This document shows, one piece after another, positions 23,880-35,402 of a DNA stretch of 64,000 nt (its first letter is position 1; the number at the start of each line of letters is the position of its first letter). Both the position numbers and the translations under genes were made by a program. The DNA is from Artemia franciscana. Its lineage: Eukaryota > Arthropoda > Branchiopoda > Anostraca > Artemiidae. The stretch is taken from the NCBI RefSeq assembly GCF_032884065.1, contig NW_027062693.1, forward strand, positions 1,537,631-1,601,630, given 5' to 3'. The notes beneath the pieces were generated by a model. That model did not search any database. It was given only the letters and a program-made list of their open reading frames with translations, and was not told the DNA's origin.

Positions 23880-25120
23880 GTGGCAAAGAGTCGAACATCT
23901 ACACTACTAATAAAAAAAAGAGAAAAAAGAACACTGAAAGAGGGAAAAAAACAAACATGCTGTCATCTCACAACTTCCAATCACTATAAAAAACACTTTT
24001 TATTCAACGCTGGTCTGTTTAGAAGTGTTTCTTCAGGCGTGCTTGAATTGAGGTAGACTTACCTCACTTTGAATTCCCCCAGGAATCGAATTCCGAACGG
24101 TAGGACCCATATTCTTTATTGTAAAACCTGAACGTGTACTATTTCGCTCTTGGCTTGCCAACACTTCCACATTTCTTGTATCGTACTTGTGATAAAAAGC
24201 ATTCCTTTTAAATAAGTCAGAAAACACCTCTGGGCCAATATTGTTCAAACACTGATACACAAACAGTCCAATCTGGTAATCTCAAATATGTCCTACGTTT
24301 AAAATATCAAACATTTGTACGGAGTTATTAAAGAATGCTACAGCATAATAATGACACTGGTTGGAAAAATATTTTTAAAGCGACGCAGTATTCCAACACC
24401 TCTTTATAGAGTTTAGAACACAAAACATCACTATGTTTGCATTATCTACTAATGCCTGTACTGTCTTACCAGTAACTAAAATGGCAATGTCATCCGCAAA
24501 TGATGTCAAAAGCCCTACTACATAAAACCTTATCAAATCAACATAAATCAAATACATCAAGGGACCTAAAACCAAACCTTGTGGCACACCGCATGTTATG
24601 TCAAAAATACTCGACTTCTTATGCTCTATGCACCCACTCAATTTTCTTCCTCTCGGCTAAGATTCAAACCATTTAAGATATGTTCTACGAGCTCCAAGAC
24701 CACTCAACGTACTTAAAAGTATGCCAAAAACCACTTTTTCAAAAGCTTTTTTAAAGTCAATAAAAATAGATAAGACATGTAGTTCCTTTTCAAGAACATC
24801 ATTCACAACATTTATCAAATGTTGAACAGTATGAGCCGTTGAGTGGTTTTTGCAAAAGCCAAACTGTGTTTCAGCTAGAAATCCATTCTTTGTAAGATGA
24901 TCGTATAACCGTTTATGAATTATTTTTTCATAAATCTTTGAAAGGAGCGTTAGGACTGAGATGGGTCTCAAGTTGGAAAGATCCTTTATAGCACTAGTTT
25001 TTGGTAGCGGTATTATTTTCGCTATTTTCAGTAAATCAGGAAAAAACACTAAAGTCATTGATAGTGATATTTTTACTGTAGTTATGGACAACATATTTTT
25101 TTTCAAAAATATCATCGACC
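23880..25120 (-). pseudogene. broken non-LTR retrotransposon (same group as 6.5 kb)
   Basis: The minus strand reads RT from 25115: IAKIIPLPKTSAIKDLSNLRPISVL, QFGFCKNHSTAHTV, LSIFIDFKKAFEKVVF; a frame break near 24657; then CGVPQGLVLGPLMYLIYVD and an intact FADD (24641-24375). The thumb and most of the C-terminus are deleted, and 24260-24033 resumes with NNIGPEVFSDLF. The 3' block matches the 3' regions at 3.5-6.5 kb. Endonuclease and ORF1 are absent. It is a sister copy of the 6.5-kb element that kept a different part of the protein. Confidence 0.85.
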
Positions 25121-26465
25121 CATTTTTTTAGCCTCTAAGTGGTTTCCATTGAATTTATGAATCAATTGTCTGTCGTAGAAATTGAACGTAAAACTTCAGA
25201 TTTTCCACGATAAAAAAGAATCAATGAGTCCGCAAAACCAACAAGTAAATGATAAAATTATATTCCTAGAAATATACTCTAAGTAATAGGTTTCATTCAC
25301 TTGCTATGCCATTGAATTGTATGCGTTTGTTTGTCATATATAATCCTTAGTTTTAAAAAATACCCTGTCTGATTAGCCATTCTTTAAGTTTTGAATTCAA
25401 TCCATGGCTTATTCTTGAGCCTGGACCTTCAGGGGATGGTAAAGAGCAATATTAAAACTAAAACGTGCAGAAACACTGCCTTCGGGAGGTTTAAGAGCTT
25501 AGACCTTGAGGTAAATCTTATTGTGTTGTGAGAGCAAAACTTTGGCTTTGTCCTGGCTTTTTTGTTTTTGTTTTTTTTTTCTACGCCGCCGATCTCAGCT
25601 TATTCCTGGAGACTGGTAAGGGTCTAACCTGTGCGGTTTTTACGGAAAGTTTGGACCTTAGGCCGGATTGATGAATATGACATTACATTTTGGAAAGCTC
25701 CGCAGAACTCTTGCCTGGGGCCAAAAAGGACGGTTTTTGCTTGTCCACGAGCCAGAGCCTATCGTGTGCGAAGTGAAGTGGAGCTATATAGCCTATGTCA
25801 GAGAGGAGTATATGAAGTTGTGCAGCCAAGCTTTTGTTTCATCAAACCATGTTTCTGCTTTCGAGTGGAAGGCTCTGTTCTAGCAAGCAAGCAGGCAGGC
25901 ACCACTTTCCAATCGAAGATGGAGCATAATCTAAAAGTGTTAAATATAAGCGGCAGTTACACCACCCCACAGCCAATATATCTTCTTTGAGTGATACATT
26001 GAAAAATTTACAGAAGCAAAAACGTGACATTTTCCCACGGGTTCGGAGGTGCTGCCATCTATTGTTTCTACCAATTTCTGTTCGTGATATCAGCTGAGTT
26101 TATCATTCGGTTTTTCGGGCTTGGGATTGCAGTAGAGAAATGGTATCAGATGTACCTAATAAACTTTAAAACCTCTCTCATTGCTAAGGAAATTGGAGCT
26201 TATCCTTTGCTCTTTTCTAAGTGGTGACGTTAGAAAGTTGACCTTCGGCCAAAAAATCAACTTTTAAACTAAGACAAATAAAAAAATTTTGCGGCGGCAA
26301 TCGATAGCTCTTGATGAGCTGAACAAAGTATATGACATCCATTTTTGGTACAAAAATTCCTTCATGAGGTTTATCAGTTTGAAAGTTTCAAAGGGTTGAC
26401 AAATTCAGTAGTAAGGTACACACTGAAACGAAATCTAGGCCAATGCAGATTGTGAGACATACAGA
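25121..26465. other. non-repetitive stretch; function unknown
   Basis: Higher in G+C than its surroundings between about 25430 and 26260. Its longest frame, 25631-25990 on the plus strand, encodes 119 residues beginning MRFLRKVWTLG, with no domain, signal peptide or homologue that can be recognised. It might be an exon, but no convincing splice sites bound it. Confidence 0.3.
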
Positions 26466-26489
26466 GGACTTATAAACAACAGTCAGCTG

Positions 26490-27060
26490 TTAGGTAATAA
26501 TCACCTTCGGCAAGGAGGGGTTAGCAACTTTTGCTAGTTGGTGTATCTATTATTTCTTTCCAGTGTGTTTGAAGGTAAAACCAATTTAGTTCCAGTGGAA
26601 AAACAATATAGGGGACTTGTTAGTATTAATCTGCTGTTAGGCTACAGTCAACTTCGGCGATGAGGGGTTTAAAACAATGCTAGTTGGCGTACCCATATAT
26701 TTGTTTCCGGTGAACTTGGGGGGCATCTCCCGTGATGCCTATCACGGGAGAGGGACTTATATGCAAGAATTGGTTCACTTTTAGCTCATAATCATCTTCG
26801 ACAATGAGGGGTTTGCTACTTTCGCTAGTTGGTGAACCTATTATTTGTTTCTGTTGTATTTGATGGTTATGCCAATTTGGTTCCGGCGGTAAGACATGTA
26901 GGGGAGTTGTAAGTAATAATCGGCTGTTGGGCTGCAATCATCTTCCACTATGAGGGGTTTATAACTTTTTCTGGTTGGTTTACCCATTTATTTGTTTCCA
27001 GTGAGCTTGATGTCAATCACGGGAGAGGGACTGGTAAGCAAGAATCTATTCACCTTGGTT
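26490..27060 (+). repeat. tandem array, ~145-bp unit, four copies
   Basis: 'atcatcttcggcaatgagg' type anchors recur near 26501, 26648, 26789 and 26936, each followed by 'gggttt', 'gctagttggtg' and 'tttgtttcc'. Copy 2 contains the palindrome described separately. Confidence 0.8.
26727..26750. repeat. perfect palindrome inside the 145-bp array
   Basis: CTCCCGTGAT, a 4-base loop, and ATCACGGGAG form a perfect 10-bp stem. The second arm alone recurs in a later unit near 27013-27025 ('atcacgggagaggg'). Confidence 0.85.
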
Positions 27061-27715
27061 TAAGATTGTTCAATTTGTGCAATTTAGTGCACATTGTGCT
27101 TGATCTTTTTAAATCTGAGAGAATTAAGTGTTTACGCAACGGGTACAAAGGATAACGTAAACCAATGAGGTATTTTAGTAATAATTAGTGTCACCTATGG
27201 TATTTTTATGCTGAAAATTTACGGATAGCTTTAAAATACTAACTAGATTATATAAGATATCGTTCCGAGTTTTCATCCGTCACGCTGTCTACGATTGAAA
27301 AGGATAAAGTTCAACTGGGTGCAAAGTCAATTTAGTCCCTTCTTTCGATACTATTTTTTCAACGCTGAGGAATGATCATGTGATTACTGTTCGATAGCAT
27401 AGAAAAAAAACAAAGTGTTGTTCTCGCAACACTTTAGTCAGCAAAGCAAGGAAAAAGGTTGCCGCAGAACTTCACATTGCCCGGGCAACTTAGGTCTAGT
27501 TAATTTTTGATTCTGAACATTATGATTTTTTAAATTAATTTTTCAAATTTTTCTTATGTCTGAAAATGCTATTACGCAAGTTTTTTTTCAACTTAGGAAT
27601 TCCTTCTTCTATTTACTGAACATTCAGAATAGGATGAAATTAATTTAAGACACTTGAATATATTTTCCCTGTTGTAACTAAGGTTTTATATGGATTAATA
27701 AAGGAGTTTTTTTTA
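27061..27715. other. AT-rich stretch without a recognised gene
   Basis: No ORF of note, no repeat family shared with the rest of the window. It ends at a short non-LTR RT fragment. Confidence 0.4.
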
Positions 27716-27718
27716 TCA

Positions 27719-27900
27719 TGGAGTATTCCCAAATTGTTTTGAACTTCTCTGTGTAACCCCAATTCATAAGGATGGTTTTCAAAATGATTCAGGGAACTAT
27801 AGACCGATATGTGTTTTACCCTTCATTTCCGAGTTCTAGAGAAGTGTTTTAGTATTAGAATCATGGGTCTTTTGGAGGATCATAACTTACTAGTATTAAT
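27719..27900 (+). pseudogene. non-LTR reverse transcriptase fragment
   Basis: The plus strand translates GVFPNCFELLCVTPIHKDG, then NYRPICVLPFISEF and a stop. This is the RT fingers segment preceding the palm (compare FKGGDP...NYRPISLLP at 18 kb). It is the only plus-strand RT fragment here and is very short. Confidence 0.8.
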
Positions 27901-28320
27901 TCTTAAGAAATAAAATATAATTCTTTCAAAATAGAAAATACCTAAATAACACAAAAAGTTCTAATAACTTCCAAAATAGTTTATACAAAATATATAATAT
28001 TTCATAAGAAATACAAGACGGTCCTTAAAAAACAAAAATAAAAAATCCTCACAAAATATAACATAGTCTATACAAAATTCAATATACTTCTTACAAAATG
28101 CAAAATAGTTACTTACAGAATACAAAATAGTTCTTACAAAGTACAAAACATCCAAAATAGTTAAGAAAACATTCTACATTCTAATAGTTATTTTATGCAA
28201 AAGACAAACTAGCTCTTTCAAATAGAAAATAATTCTAAAAGAATGCAAAATAGAAACTAAAATACAAATTTAAAAAAAATTGTTTTCACAAAAACAAAGT
28301 AGTTCACAAAGAAATAATTC
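27900..28320 (-). repeat. degenerate short tandem repeat
   Basis: Variants of 'acaaaatacaaaatagttctt' repeat roughly every 20-30 bases with frequent changes. The open frames in it are a by-product of the repeat. Confidence 0.6.
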
Positions 28321-28559
28321 TCATAAGAAGGGCTACAAAGTGCAAGGATATTTATTAAGGTATTGAATACTTCCTGGCTGAACAGCCACAAAACAGAGAT
28401 CAGCACAGCTGCCTTGGATCTTAAGGGTATAGTGCCATCGTATTTATTTATTTTTCTACGGTATTTATTTTTCAAAAGCCTAAAAATGGGCTACATGACC
28501 ATGATCCTGATTCTAGAAATATTTGCAAAAATTTGTTTTAGATAGCAATTGTCGTTTCT

Positions 28560-28915
28560 GCCTAACCTAGATCACTCCATCAATTAACATCATTTTCAGT
28601 CCATTTTGCATGATTTTAACATCAATTATTGCACATTTTGGATATTTTCCATCCATAAATTCAAAATGAAAACAGGTCCTTTAAAATAAAATTTTGTCTC
28701 ATTTTTATACTTTTCAAACTGTGAAAACGGTTTCTTGACTCCACCTAAATCACCCCATCAATTTACCCCATTTTTAATTTATTTCAAACCATTTTAAATG
28801 AAGATTTTCGACATTTTTACAATTTCCCATCCTAAGCTTTAAGATCAAAACAGGACTTGTGAAATAAGAATTTGATGAATTTATGAAATAAGAGTTTGAT
28901 TGTGTTCTTTTTTTC
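28560..28915 (+). repeat. two-copy tandem repeat, ~180-bp unit
   Basis: 'acctagatcactccatcaa' near 28565 and 'acctaaatcaccccatcaa' near 28743 begin two alignable units containing 'ccattttgcatgattttaac' type sequence and a 'gaaaacagg' segment. Confidence 0.6.
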
Positions 28916-29880
28916 TATAATACAGACGAAATGTAATAATTTAATATGATTTAATATTTAGTGGATAGTTCGATATCAATATCTAAATAGTAAATATTAT
29001 TTTTGTTTTTTCCTTCAATAACCTTTAGAATCATAACTTTATTTATTTTTTTTTAATTTCGTTTCAATATCAACTGCTTTAGAATGAAAAAGCTTAGTTG
29101 CAAATAGATCAACCGTTTTACCTCTAAAATAAAAAATAACAATATATTTTCTTTCCACATTTAGTTGTAGCACATTTCATTCGTTTTATTGTATATTCCA
29201 TTCCAATGTTTAAATCTTCTTCCCTATTACTTCGATTACGTGTATTTTCCATTTTCATTTCTCTAAAAGTTTCTACATTTATTAGTAAGTAATTTTATTT
29301 AACAAATTTCAAAATCGAAAATAATCTATGCGTTAACATATAATCTACTAACAATGATCTCCATGATTACTTTTCTTTCTGGAAATATAACGCTGTAAGT
29401 ACCATATTGAATAGCAAGAACTTGATCTCACATAAGTTTTCTCTTTATACCAGCAGTTGATCTACTTCGATAAATATGTGATTTCTGCTTTATAGCATCT
29501 AAGCAAAATAAAAGATATATTGTTTTAAAATAATTGTAACTTATAATTTTTCCACTATCAAAATTTTTATTTTTATATCCTAACTGTAAAAATCTATGTT
29601 AAGATTTAAAATGATCTTCATTGGCATTATTGAAATTACATTCCGAATCGTTTTGCGGATATTTATATCCATTTATACTCATTTTAATTCATTAGTGTTC
29701 ATATGGTTAAACACTGTATTGTTTCGCGTATAAGTATAATTTTTTTTCAGATTTTTCTAACACAGCAAAATTCAGTTACCATTTTGTTATCGCTTTCAAA
29801 GGAACTACACGTTTTCCATCTTAATTCACAACTGCACTTTCCTAAAACAGCCTATAATAGTTCCGCTATCTTCAATATTC
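28916..29880. other. AT-rich stretch without a recognised gene
   Basis: Long runs of A/T-rich sequence with loose internal similarity. No convincing coding frame. Confidence 0.4.
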
Positions 29881-29884
29881 ATAT

Positions 29885-30150
29885 CTTCAATACCAACCAA
29901 TACTTTTCAAATTGCTTTATTGTATTATTTCCCTCATAGGGCTCTGTTGTAATCACTTAAAAAATATATGACTTAGTTAAAATTGACTTTATGTATATCT
30001 TCAATACTAAGCAATGCTTTTAAAATGGCTTTATTCTATCATTTCTTTCTTAGAGCTGCTGTTTCATCGCTGAGATAATATATATGTATTGATGTTGACT
30101 TTATGCTTACCCAATACAAATCATTACTTTTCAAAATATGTTTTGATTTT
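29885..30150 (+). repeat. tandem repeat, ~112-bp unit, about 2.5 copies
   Basis: 'caatacttttcaaattgctt', 'caatgcttttaaaatggctt' and 'cattacttttcaaaatatg' recur near 29897, 30012 and 30122, each followed in the first two by a 'ttattt...cttag/catag' region. Confidence 0.6.
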
Positions 30151-31021
30151 TCGTTGTATTTTTTTTTTCATTTTTAAATTTGTTTTTATTTTTCATTGTT
30201 AAATTTGTTTTGAATCCTGTTTTGTTTCTTTTTTAAATTTGTTTTTTATTTTTTGTTATTTTATATCTTGGAGTTTGCCGTTATTTTTCATTATTTTTTT
30301 TCGTGCTTTTTTTTCGTTTTCAATTTTTTCGTGATTTCTTGGAGGAGGGGGAGGGGGTAAAGGCTAAGGGAAGGGCACTGGGACTCTTGGAGGCGGGGCA
30401 TGGATGACCATTGATTTGTCACTTTTTTATTCATTAAAATTCGCTTCTTATTATAAAATATGTCCAATTTACTTTACCTAAGCGCGTTCCAAGACAATTG
30501 CAATTAAATAAAAGATTTTTCAAGGAATTAAATCGTCATAAGAGGTATTCCAACTTTCTTTGTCAATCACATCTAGACATGTATTTGAAAATTTGATTCC
30601 GGCTGGATTATGCTGATGATTCAATGAAGTGGGCAATGTAAGTAGGTCAATGCTCTAGTTTAGTATTGGCAATGTTTATAGCTCAAATAAGGACGTCCCT
30701 TCCGGAGTATTGTATAACATAAAACTATCTCTTCCTAGGCTTGGTATTTATAGGATTACCTACTGCATCGCCTATTAGCTTATTATAATAGCATTCATAT
30801 AGTAGTAGTATATAATTGCAAATATATACATCCAAATATGTACATAATATAACAGCATTGTTTTGTGGTGATTTGAAAAGATTTGACGTTTTCCTTGCAG
30901 AAATACATCTTTTTTCAAATTCTAGCCATTCATTGAATACTTTGCTGTCTTGGCCTAAATTTGAGAAGTTTCATCAGGCACCCTTGCTAGTAGAGACTTA
31001 TTATATCTATCTATCTATCTA

Positions 31022-31094
<73 letters not shown>
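31022..31094. repeat. (TA)n microsatellite at outer Helitron 5' end
   Basis: Preceded by a short (TATC)n run at 31003-31021. Confidence 0.97.
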
Positions 31095-31097
<3 letters not shown>

Positions 31098-31144
31098 TAA
31101 GTTGTTTGTGTACTGACGTCATGTTTGTTTGTCGACTCTATATG

Positions 31145-31580
31145 ACGTCATTAAGAAAAAACAGCCGAGGAAGCTGCTCAAAGAGCTAATGCCAAAAGGC
31201 TTGCGGCTAATAGAGAAATTAAGAAAAGAAAGCGTGCCGAGGAATCACAACAACAGCGTGAAAACAGGCTTGCGGCTAATAGAGAAAGTATGAAAAAAAA
31301 GCGTGCCGAGGAATCACAACAACAGCGTAAAAACAGGCTTGCGTCTCAAAGAGAAATCACCAAAAGAAAGCGTGCCGAGGAATCACAAGAGCAACCTGAA
31401 ACAACTTGGACAGCGAGAGTCAAAACGTATCAAAACTGAAAATGATAGCGATGATGATTGGGTTTGGGATTTTGACTTGGATAAGGTCATCAATGCTTAC
31501 CAGATTTTAATTAAAAAAAAACTAAGGTTCGGCAATATGTATTTCATAGTGACGAAAGAAAAGTCAAGGTAAAACAAACC
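31145..31580 (+). pseudogene. Helitron ORF N-terminal region, basic tandem repeats
   Basis: The frame starting near 31148 reads AEEAAQRANAKRLAANRE, then three units of about 66 bp, each encoding a variant of KKRKRAEESQQQREN-RLAANRE. A stop follows near 31437, while another frame continues ESKRIKTENDSDDDWVWDFD. Arginine/lysine/glutamate-rich repeats of this style are common at the start of arthropod Helitron proteins. The frameshift and missing Rep domain make it a relic. Confidence 0.6.
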
Positions 31581-31735
31581 AAACAACTTAGAAGTGATCC
31601 CGATGATAAAACAAACGACGTTGAAAGGACTATCGTTTCCCAGCTGCAACATCTTTCCACATAAATAAAAATTTAGTGCTCCTGTTCAAAACAGCAATCA
31701 AATTGATGCCTACTGATACGCAACTGACCGGGAAA

Positions 31736-31935
31736 TCGGGACACAAATGACAAGCGGGACACAGGGAATATAAATGACGACCGGGACACTCAAAGAGAAA
31801 TTACAGACCGAGATACCGGGACACAAATGACGACCGGGACACAGGGAATATAAATGACGACCGGGACAGAGGGAGACAACTACAACGGGGACGCCGGAAG
31901 GGCACATGGGGGATATATAAATGACGACGGGGACA
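31736..31935 (+). repeat. minisatellite inside Helitron helicase
   Basis: Alternating 'gggacacaaatgacgaccg' and 'gggacacagggaatataaat' units, directly abutting helicase codons at about 31936. The same units border the helicase remnant of the inner Helitron (35400-35690, opposite strand) and of the 4.6-5.3 kb fragments. Confidence 0.8.
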
Positions 31936-32281
<346 letters not shown>

Positions 32282-32284
32282 TAG

Positions 32285-32312
32285 CCGTTCGGGTGGCGCT
32301 TCGGGCCACCCT
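32285..32312 (-). terminator. Helitron 3' terminal hairpin (inner element)
   Basis: GGGTGGC pairs with GCCACCC around a short loop, just upstream of CTAG on the minus strand. Helitron 3' hairpins act as rolling-circle termination signals. Confidence 0.7.
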
Positions 32313-32431
32313 AACACCTAGTTGGTGGGGTGCTTCGCGCCCCCCCCCCCAAGCCCCCCCGCGCGCGTAAGTCGTTACGCGCCATATTAGTTACACGACA
32401 TTGTAGTTGTGTCCCTGTGTTCCACCTGTGA

Positions 32432-32433
32432 AT

Positions 32434-32480
<47 letters not shown>
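32432..32480. repeat. (TA)n microsatellite
   Basis: About 48 bases of TA near the inner Helitron 3' block, in the position of the TA tract of the outer copy. Confidence 0.95.
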
Positions 32481-32483
<3 letters not shown>

Positions 32484-32520
32484 TGAAAAGAGAAATCACC
32501 AATGCTACAGCACAAACACA

Positions 32521-32559
<39 letters not shown>
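32521..32559. repeat. poly-A tract (poly-T on the element strand)
   Basis: About 38 A residues with no interruption. Because the RT ORFs run on the minus strand, this is not a poly-A tail of their transcript. Confidence 0.95.
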
Positions 32560-32562
<3 letters not shown>

Positions 32563-33209
32563 ACAGAAGGAGAAAAGGAAGACTGTTTTCCTAAATTAGT
32601 GATTAATATAGACCAGCACTTGAATGAGGCCTTAACCCTACTCATCCATACAATCACATAGGTCAAACAGTATAGCCACACACAATCAACCATAAAGAAT
32701 AATCCATGGACAGGCAGTCATGTCGTCAATAAGTATAAGTCGTCATTTACCGAACAATAGAAAAAATAATATAGACAAATAATTCAGAGGCAACACCCAA
32801 CATAAGGGCTCATCAGGAGAATACACTGGCCTATATAGGGTTTCGCCACTCTAAATTGTCTACCCAGCACAGTGTTGTGGCTACCACAGAATATCCATGG
32901 CATCCCCGCGTCAGGTATCACCCCCAAAATACATGCCTATGAAAAAAAAACAGCAAATGTAAAACAACCAAGTAAAACCAAAACAAGCTTATCCTGTTAA
33001 TATATCCCTCCCTTTAGCAACAATAGGTAAACTAAATATTATAAATTTTACCAAATCACAAATATTAACACATTGCAAAAAACCTGAATGAACTAAACAA
33101 TTATAGAATTCATCTTTACCATGTGGCTAATTTTTTTTAAAAATGCGCTCAATTAGAAACACAATTCAAAATAAATGGCGCTGTGACAACATTTCTCGAA
33201 CCTCCGAAA

Positions 33210-34307
33210 TTAGTTAAAAATTTCTTTAAGTATTTCTAGATAATTCTTTTGATATTTATTTAAAAGTTCGTTATAATGAAAACTAAATTTTTTAAATTGC
33301 CAAGTTAATTTATTTGCAGAAAAACCTCTTGATATCAATTTTTGGCTTAAGATTTTACATCTATTTTTAAAATCAATATAATTACTACAAATCCTTGCAT
33401 AACGAAGTAACTGCGAGAAAAACGCTGAATATGTGATATTTGAGTGTATATTACTTTCAGGGAATGGGAAACTAATCACTTCAAAATCAAAATCATCCGT
33501 TTTATTATACATTTTAAAACTTAATTTATTATTATCACAAATATTAATATTTAAATCTAAGAAATGATCTTCATGACCAGTGCCATGACTAGGCTCAAGA
33601 ATAAGCTCTGATGGATATATATTTTTAGAAATATCAATGAAATCCTTACAATTTAAGACCAAAATATCATCTAAATATCTTTTATTATTTGACAAAGCAT
33701 GTTTTAAATTAATTGGATTATTCTTATCCATCATATATTTATATTCTAGTTGACTTAAAAACAAGTCAGCTATAAATGGGCTGGCATTCCCCCCCATGGG
33801 AATTCCCATAATTTGCTTGCACAAATCACCCCCAAATCTTATATAAGTATTGTATAAAACAAATTCCAATAACTCAAAAATCATATCCAAGCTGTAACAT
33901 CTCAAGTAAACTGTAGTATTAAAGCAGTTTGTCCATATGGCTTTTTTATTATAACTGTCTATTTTTAAGAACCTTTTACTAGATAAGAGGAAAGATTTCT
34001 TTATAATAGTTTTTAAATTATCAAACACTAAATTAAGTGATAAATTAGTATACATTGTCGTAAAATTGAAAGACTCAATTCTTTTAGCTGAAACCATTGT
34101 TAAAGAATCTATCACCTGCAGTGAATTATTAACACTCCAATATGGATTAAAATTCGAAAATTTTTTAATACCAGAACAATAGGTTTTAAGTTTATTTACA
34201 ATTTCCTTTAAAATTAAAGAGAGGTCAGTAGCAGCAATGCGGGTTGGACATTTAGCTGCTCCAGCAATAAACCGTGGTTTAGGGAAGTATTTCTTCAGTC
34301 TTTTCAA
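33210..34307 (-). CDS. Penelope-like reverse transcriptase, catalytic ORF
   Basis: 365 residues. Motifs in order: PKPRFIAGAAKCPTRIAATD near the start; SFNFTTMYTNL (RT motif A, with the first catalytic Asp position apparently substituted in the N-F-T-T context); GIPMGGNASPFIADLFLSQL (motif B); RYLDDILVL (motif C, catalytic DD); and HFLDLNI. The GIPMG and RYLDD pattern is that of Penelope-like/TERT-related RTs, not the GVPQGS/FADD of the non-LTR elements nearby. No GIY-YIG endonuclease follows the stop within the element, so if it is a Penelope-like element it is an endonuclease-lacking or truncated one. The reading frame is long and open, so decay is recent. It overlaps the preceding ORF by about 29 bases in another frame. 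Confidence 0.8.
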   Translation of the reverse strand: MKRLKKYFPKPRFIAGAAKCPTRIAATDLSLILKEIVNKLKTYCSGIKKFSNFNPYWSVNNSLQVIDSLTMVSAKRIESFNFTTMYTNLSLNLVFDNLKTIIKKSFLLSSKRFLKIDSYNKKAIWTNCFNTTVYLRCYSLDMIFELLEFVLYNTYIRFGGDLCKQIMGIPMGGNASPFIADLFLSQLEYKYMMDKNNPINLKHALSNNKRYLDDILVLNCKDFIDISKNIYPSELILEPSHGTGHEDHFLDLNINICDNNKLSFKMYNKTDDFDFEVISFPFPESNIHSNITYSAFFSQLLRYARICSNYIDFKNRCKILSQKLISRGFSANKLTWQFKKFSFHYNELLNKYQKNYLEILKEIFN

Positions 34308-35304
34308 TTAAATTCTCATCCTCTATATTTACCTTTTCATAAACATTAGTTGTGCATAACTCCCTTTTTAAGATATCACAATACAGCTTCTGACAAATTA
34401 TGGCAAAATTATTATTAGCTTTATCCACTGGCACAATTACAAATTCATTCTTTAGATTAGCAATTGCTTGTTTAATCTTCGCATTATAAAATAATGATTT
34501 AGTGTTACTATTTTTTAAGTTAGAATATATTTTATTTCTTACTCTACTAATAATTAAATTCTTCCAACTTTGAAAACTCTCTTTATTTTTATTCTCTTTC
34601 TTACACCACTTATCAATAAATAAATCGAAATCATTTTCCAAGCCATCAAGAACACTCGATGGTTTCAGATGATGAGAAAGACAGAAATTAGCCCCTTTAT
34701 TCATTATAATTTGAAGATCATCTTGCTTTATTATTGACAAGTCCCCTGTTATAACATGTTTGTAAGTAGGATTTACAAATGGGCCAAGTTGCTTACAATT
34801 ACAAACCGGTTTCCAATTTATATCGCTATCTAGTTTTTTTAGTATTAAATTATAATTAAAAATAATTTGCCCAATAGTTTTTGAAAATTTATAAGTTAAA
34901 ACTGGACTATCATTATAATTTAAATTACTAGGAAAGGCCTGTTTCACATGCCGCTGATTTAAAAATTCTGGTAAATTAATATCTTCAATCTGCTTACAAG
35001 TAAAATTAATAGGTAAATATAATCTGTTATCCTTATTACTAATCGTATCGAACTTTTTCTTTTTTGAAATAAATTTCGTTTTAGTTAGAATGCAAATTGT
35101 ATCACATATTACTTTAAAATTATAATCAAGAGCTGTATTATTCTTAACAATCCAGAAAAGTTTGATTAAATTCCTCTTGGATAAATTATTTAGACACTTT
35201 ATTACAGAAATCATACCCCTAGATTCAAGTAGCTGGCATTGATTTATAGAAAGCATATGTACATCTAATTCATTTTTTCTATTATTTTTCCTATGTCTGT
35301 GCAT
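34279..35304 (-). CDS. Penelope-like RT, N-terminal ORF
   Basis: 341 residues, rich in Lys/Asn. Landmarks are VCNCKQLGPFVNPTYKHVIT, GANFCLSHHLKPSS, and FVIVPVDKANNNFAIICQK, which lead into the catalytic ORF: together they form the usual one-protein layout of this RT family, split here by a frameshift at about 34290. The first codons overlap the helicase remnant on the same strand, so the native start is probably an ATG a few codons downstream (near 35257). The insertion junction in the helicase lies near 35285-35290. Confidence 0.75.
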   Translation of the reverse strand: MHRHRKNNRKNELDVHMLSINQCQLLESRGMISVIKCLNNLSKRNLIKLFWIVKNNTALDYNFKVICDTICILTKTKFISKKKKFDTISNKDNRLYLPINFTCKQIEDINLPEFLNQRHVKQAFPSNLNYNDSPVLTYKFSKTIGQIIFNYNLILKKLDSDINWKPVCNCKQLGPFVNPTYKHVITGDLSIIKQDDLQIIMNKGANFCLSHHLKPSSVLDGLENDFDLFIDKWCKKENKNKESFQSWKNLIISRVRNKIYSNLKNSNTKSLFYNAKIKQAIANLKNEFVIVPVDKANNNFAIICQKLYCDILKRELCTTNVYEKVNIEDENLIEKTEEILP

Positions 35305-35402
35305 ATAAATAGATTGTCAGGTTTAGTGACTCTTGAACATGAAACATATAATTGTCCATGGGAAAAACAATCCGTATTCAGATCTATACCTCATTATTTT
35401 AA
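35283..35402 (-). pseudogene. helicase C-terminal remnant of the inner Helitron
   Basis: On the minus strand 'gtatagatctgaatacgg' through 'ctatttatatgcacagac' corresponds to 31998-32095 of the outer copy. It translates in part as [13 protein letters not shown]. It is interrupted upstream by the minisatellite and downstream by the RT ORFs. Confidence 0.8.

Noticed and set aside
25631-25990. 119-residue ORF considered as a gene
   Set aside because: No domain, signal or splice context; kept only as an unexplained stretch.
30340-30410. G-rich run considered as a G-quadruplex regulatory site
   Set aside because: No gene is nearby, and comparable G- or C-runs occur in many repeat units in this window.
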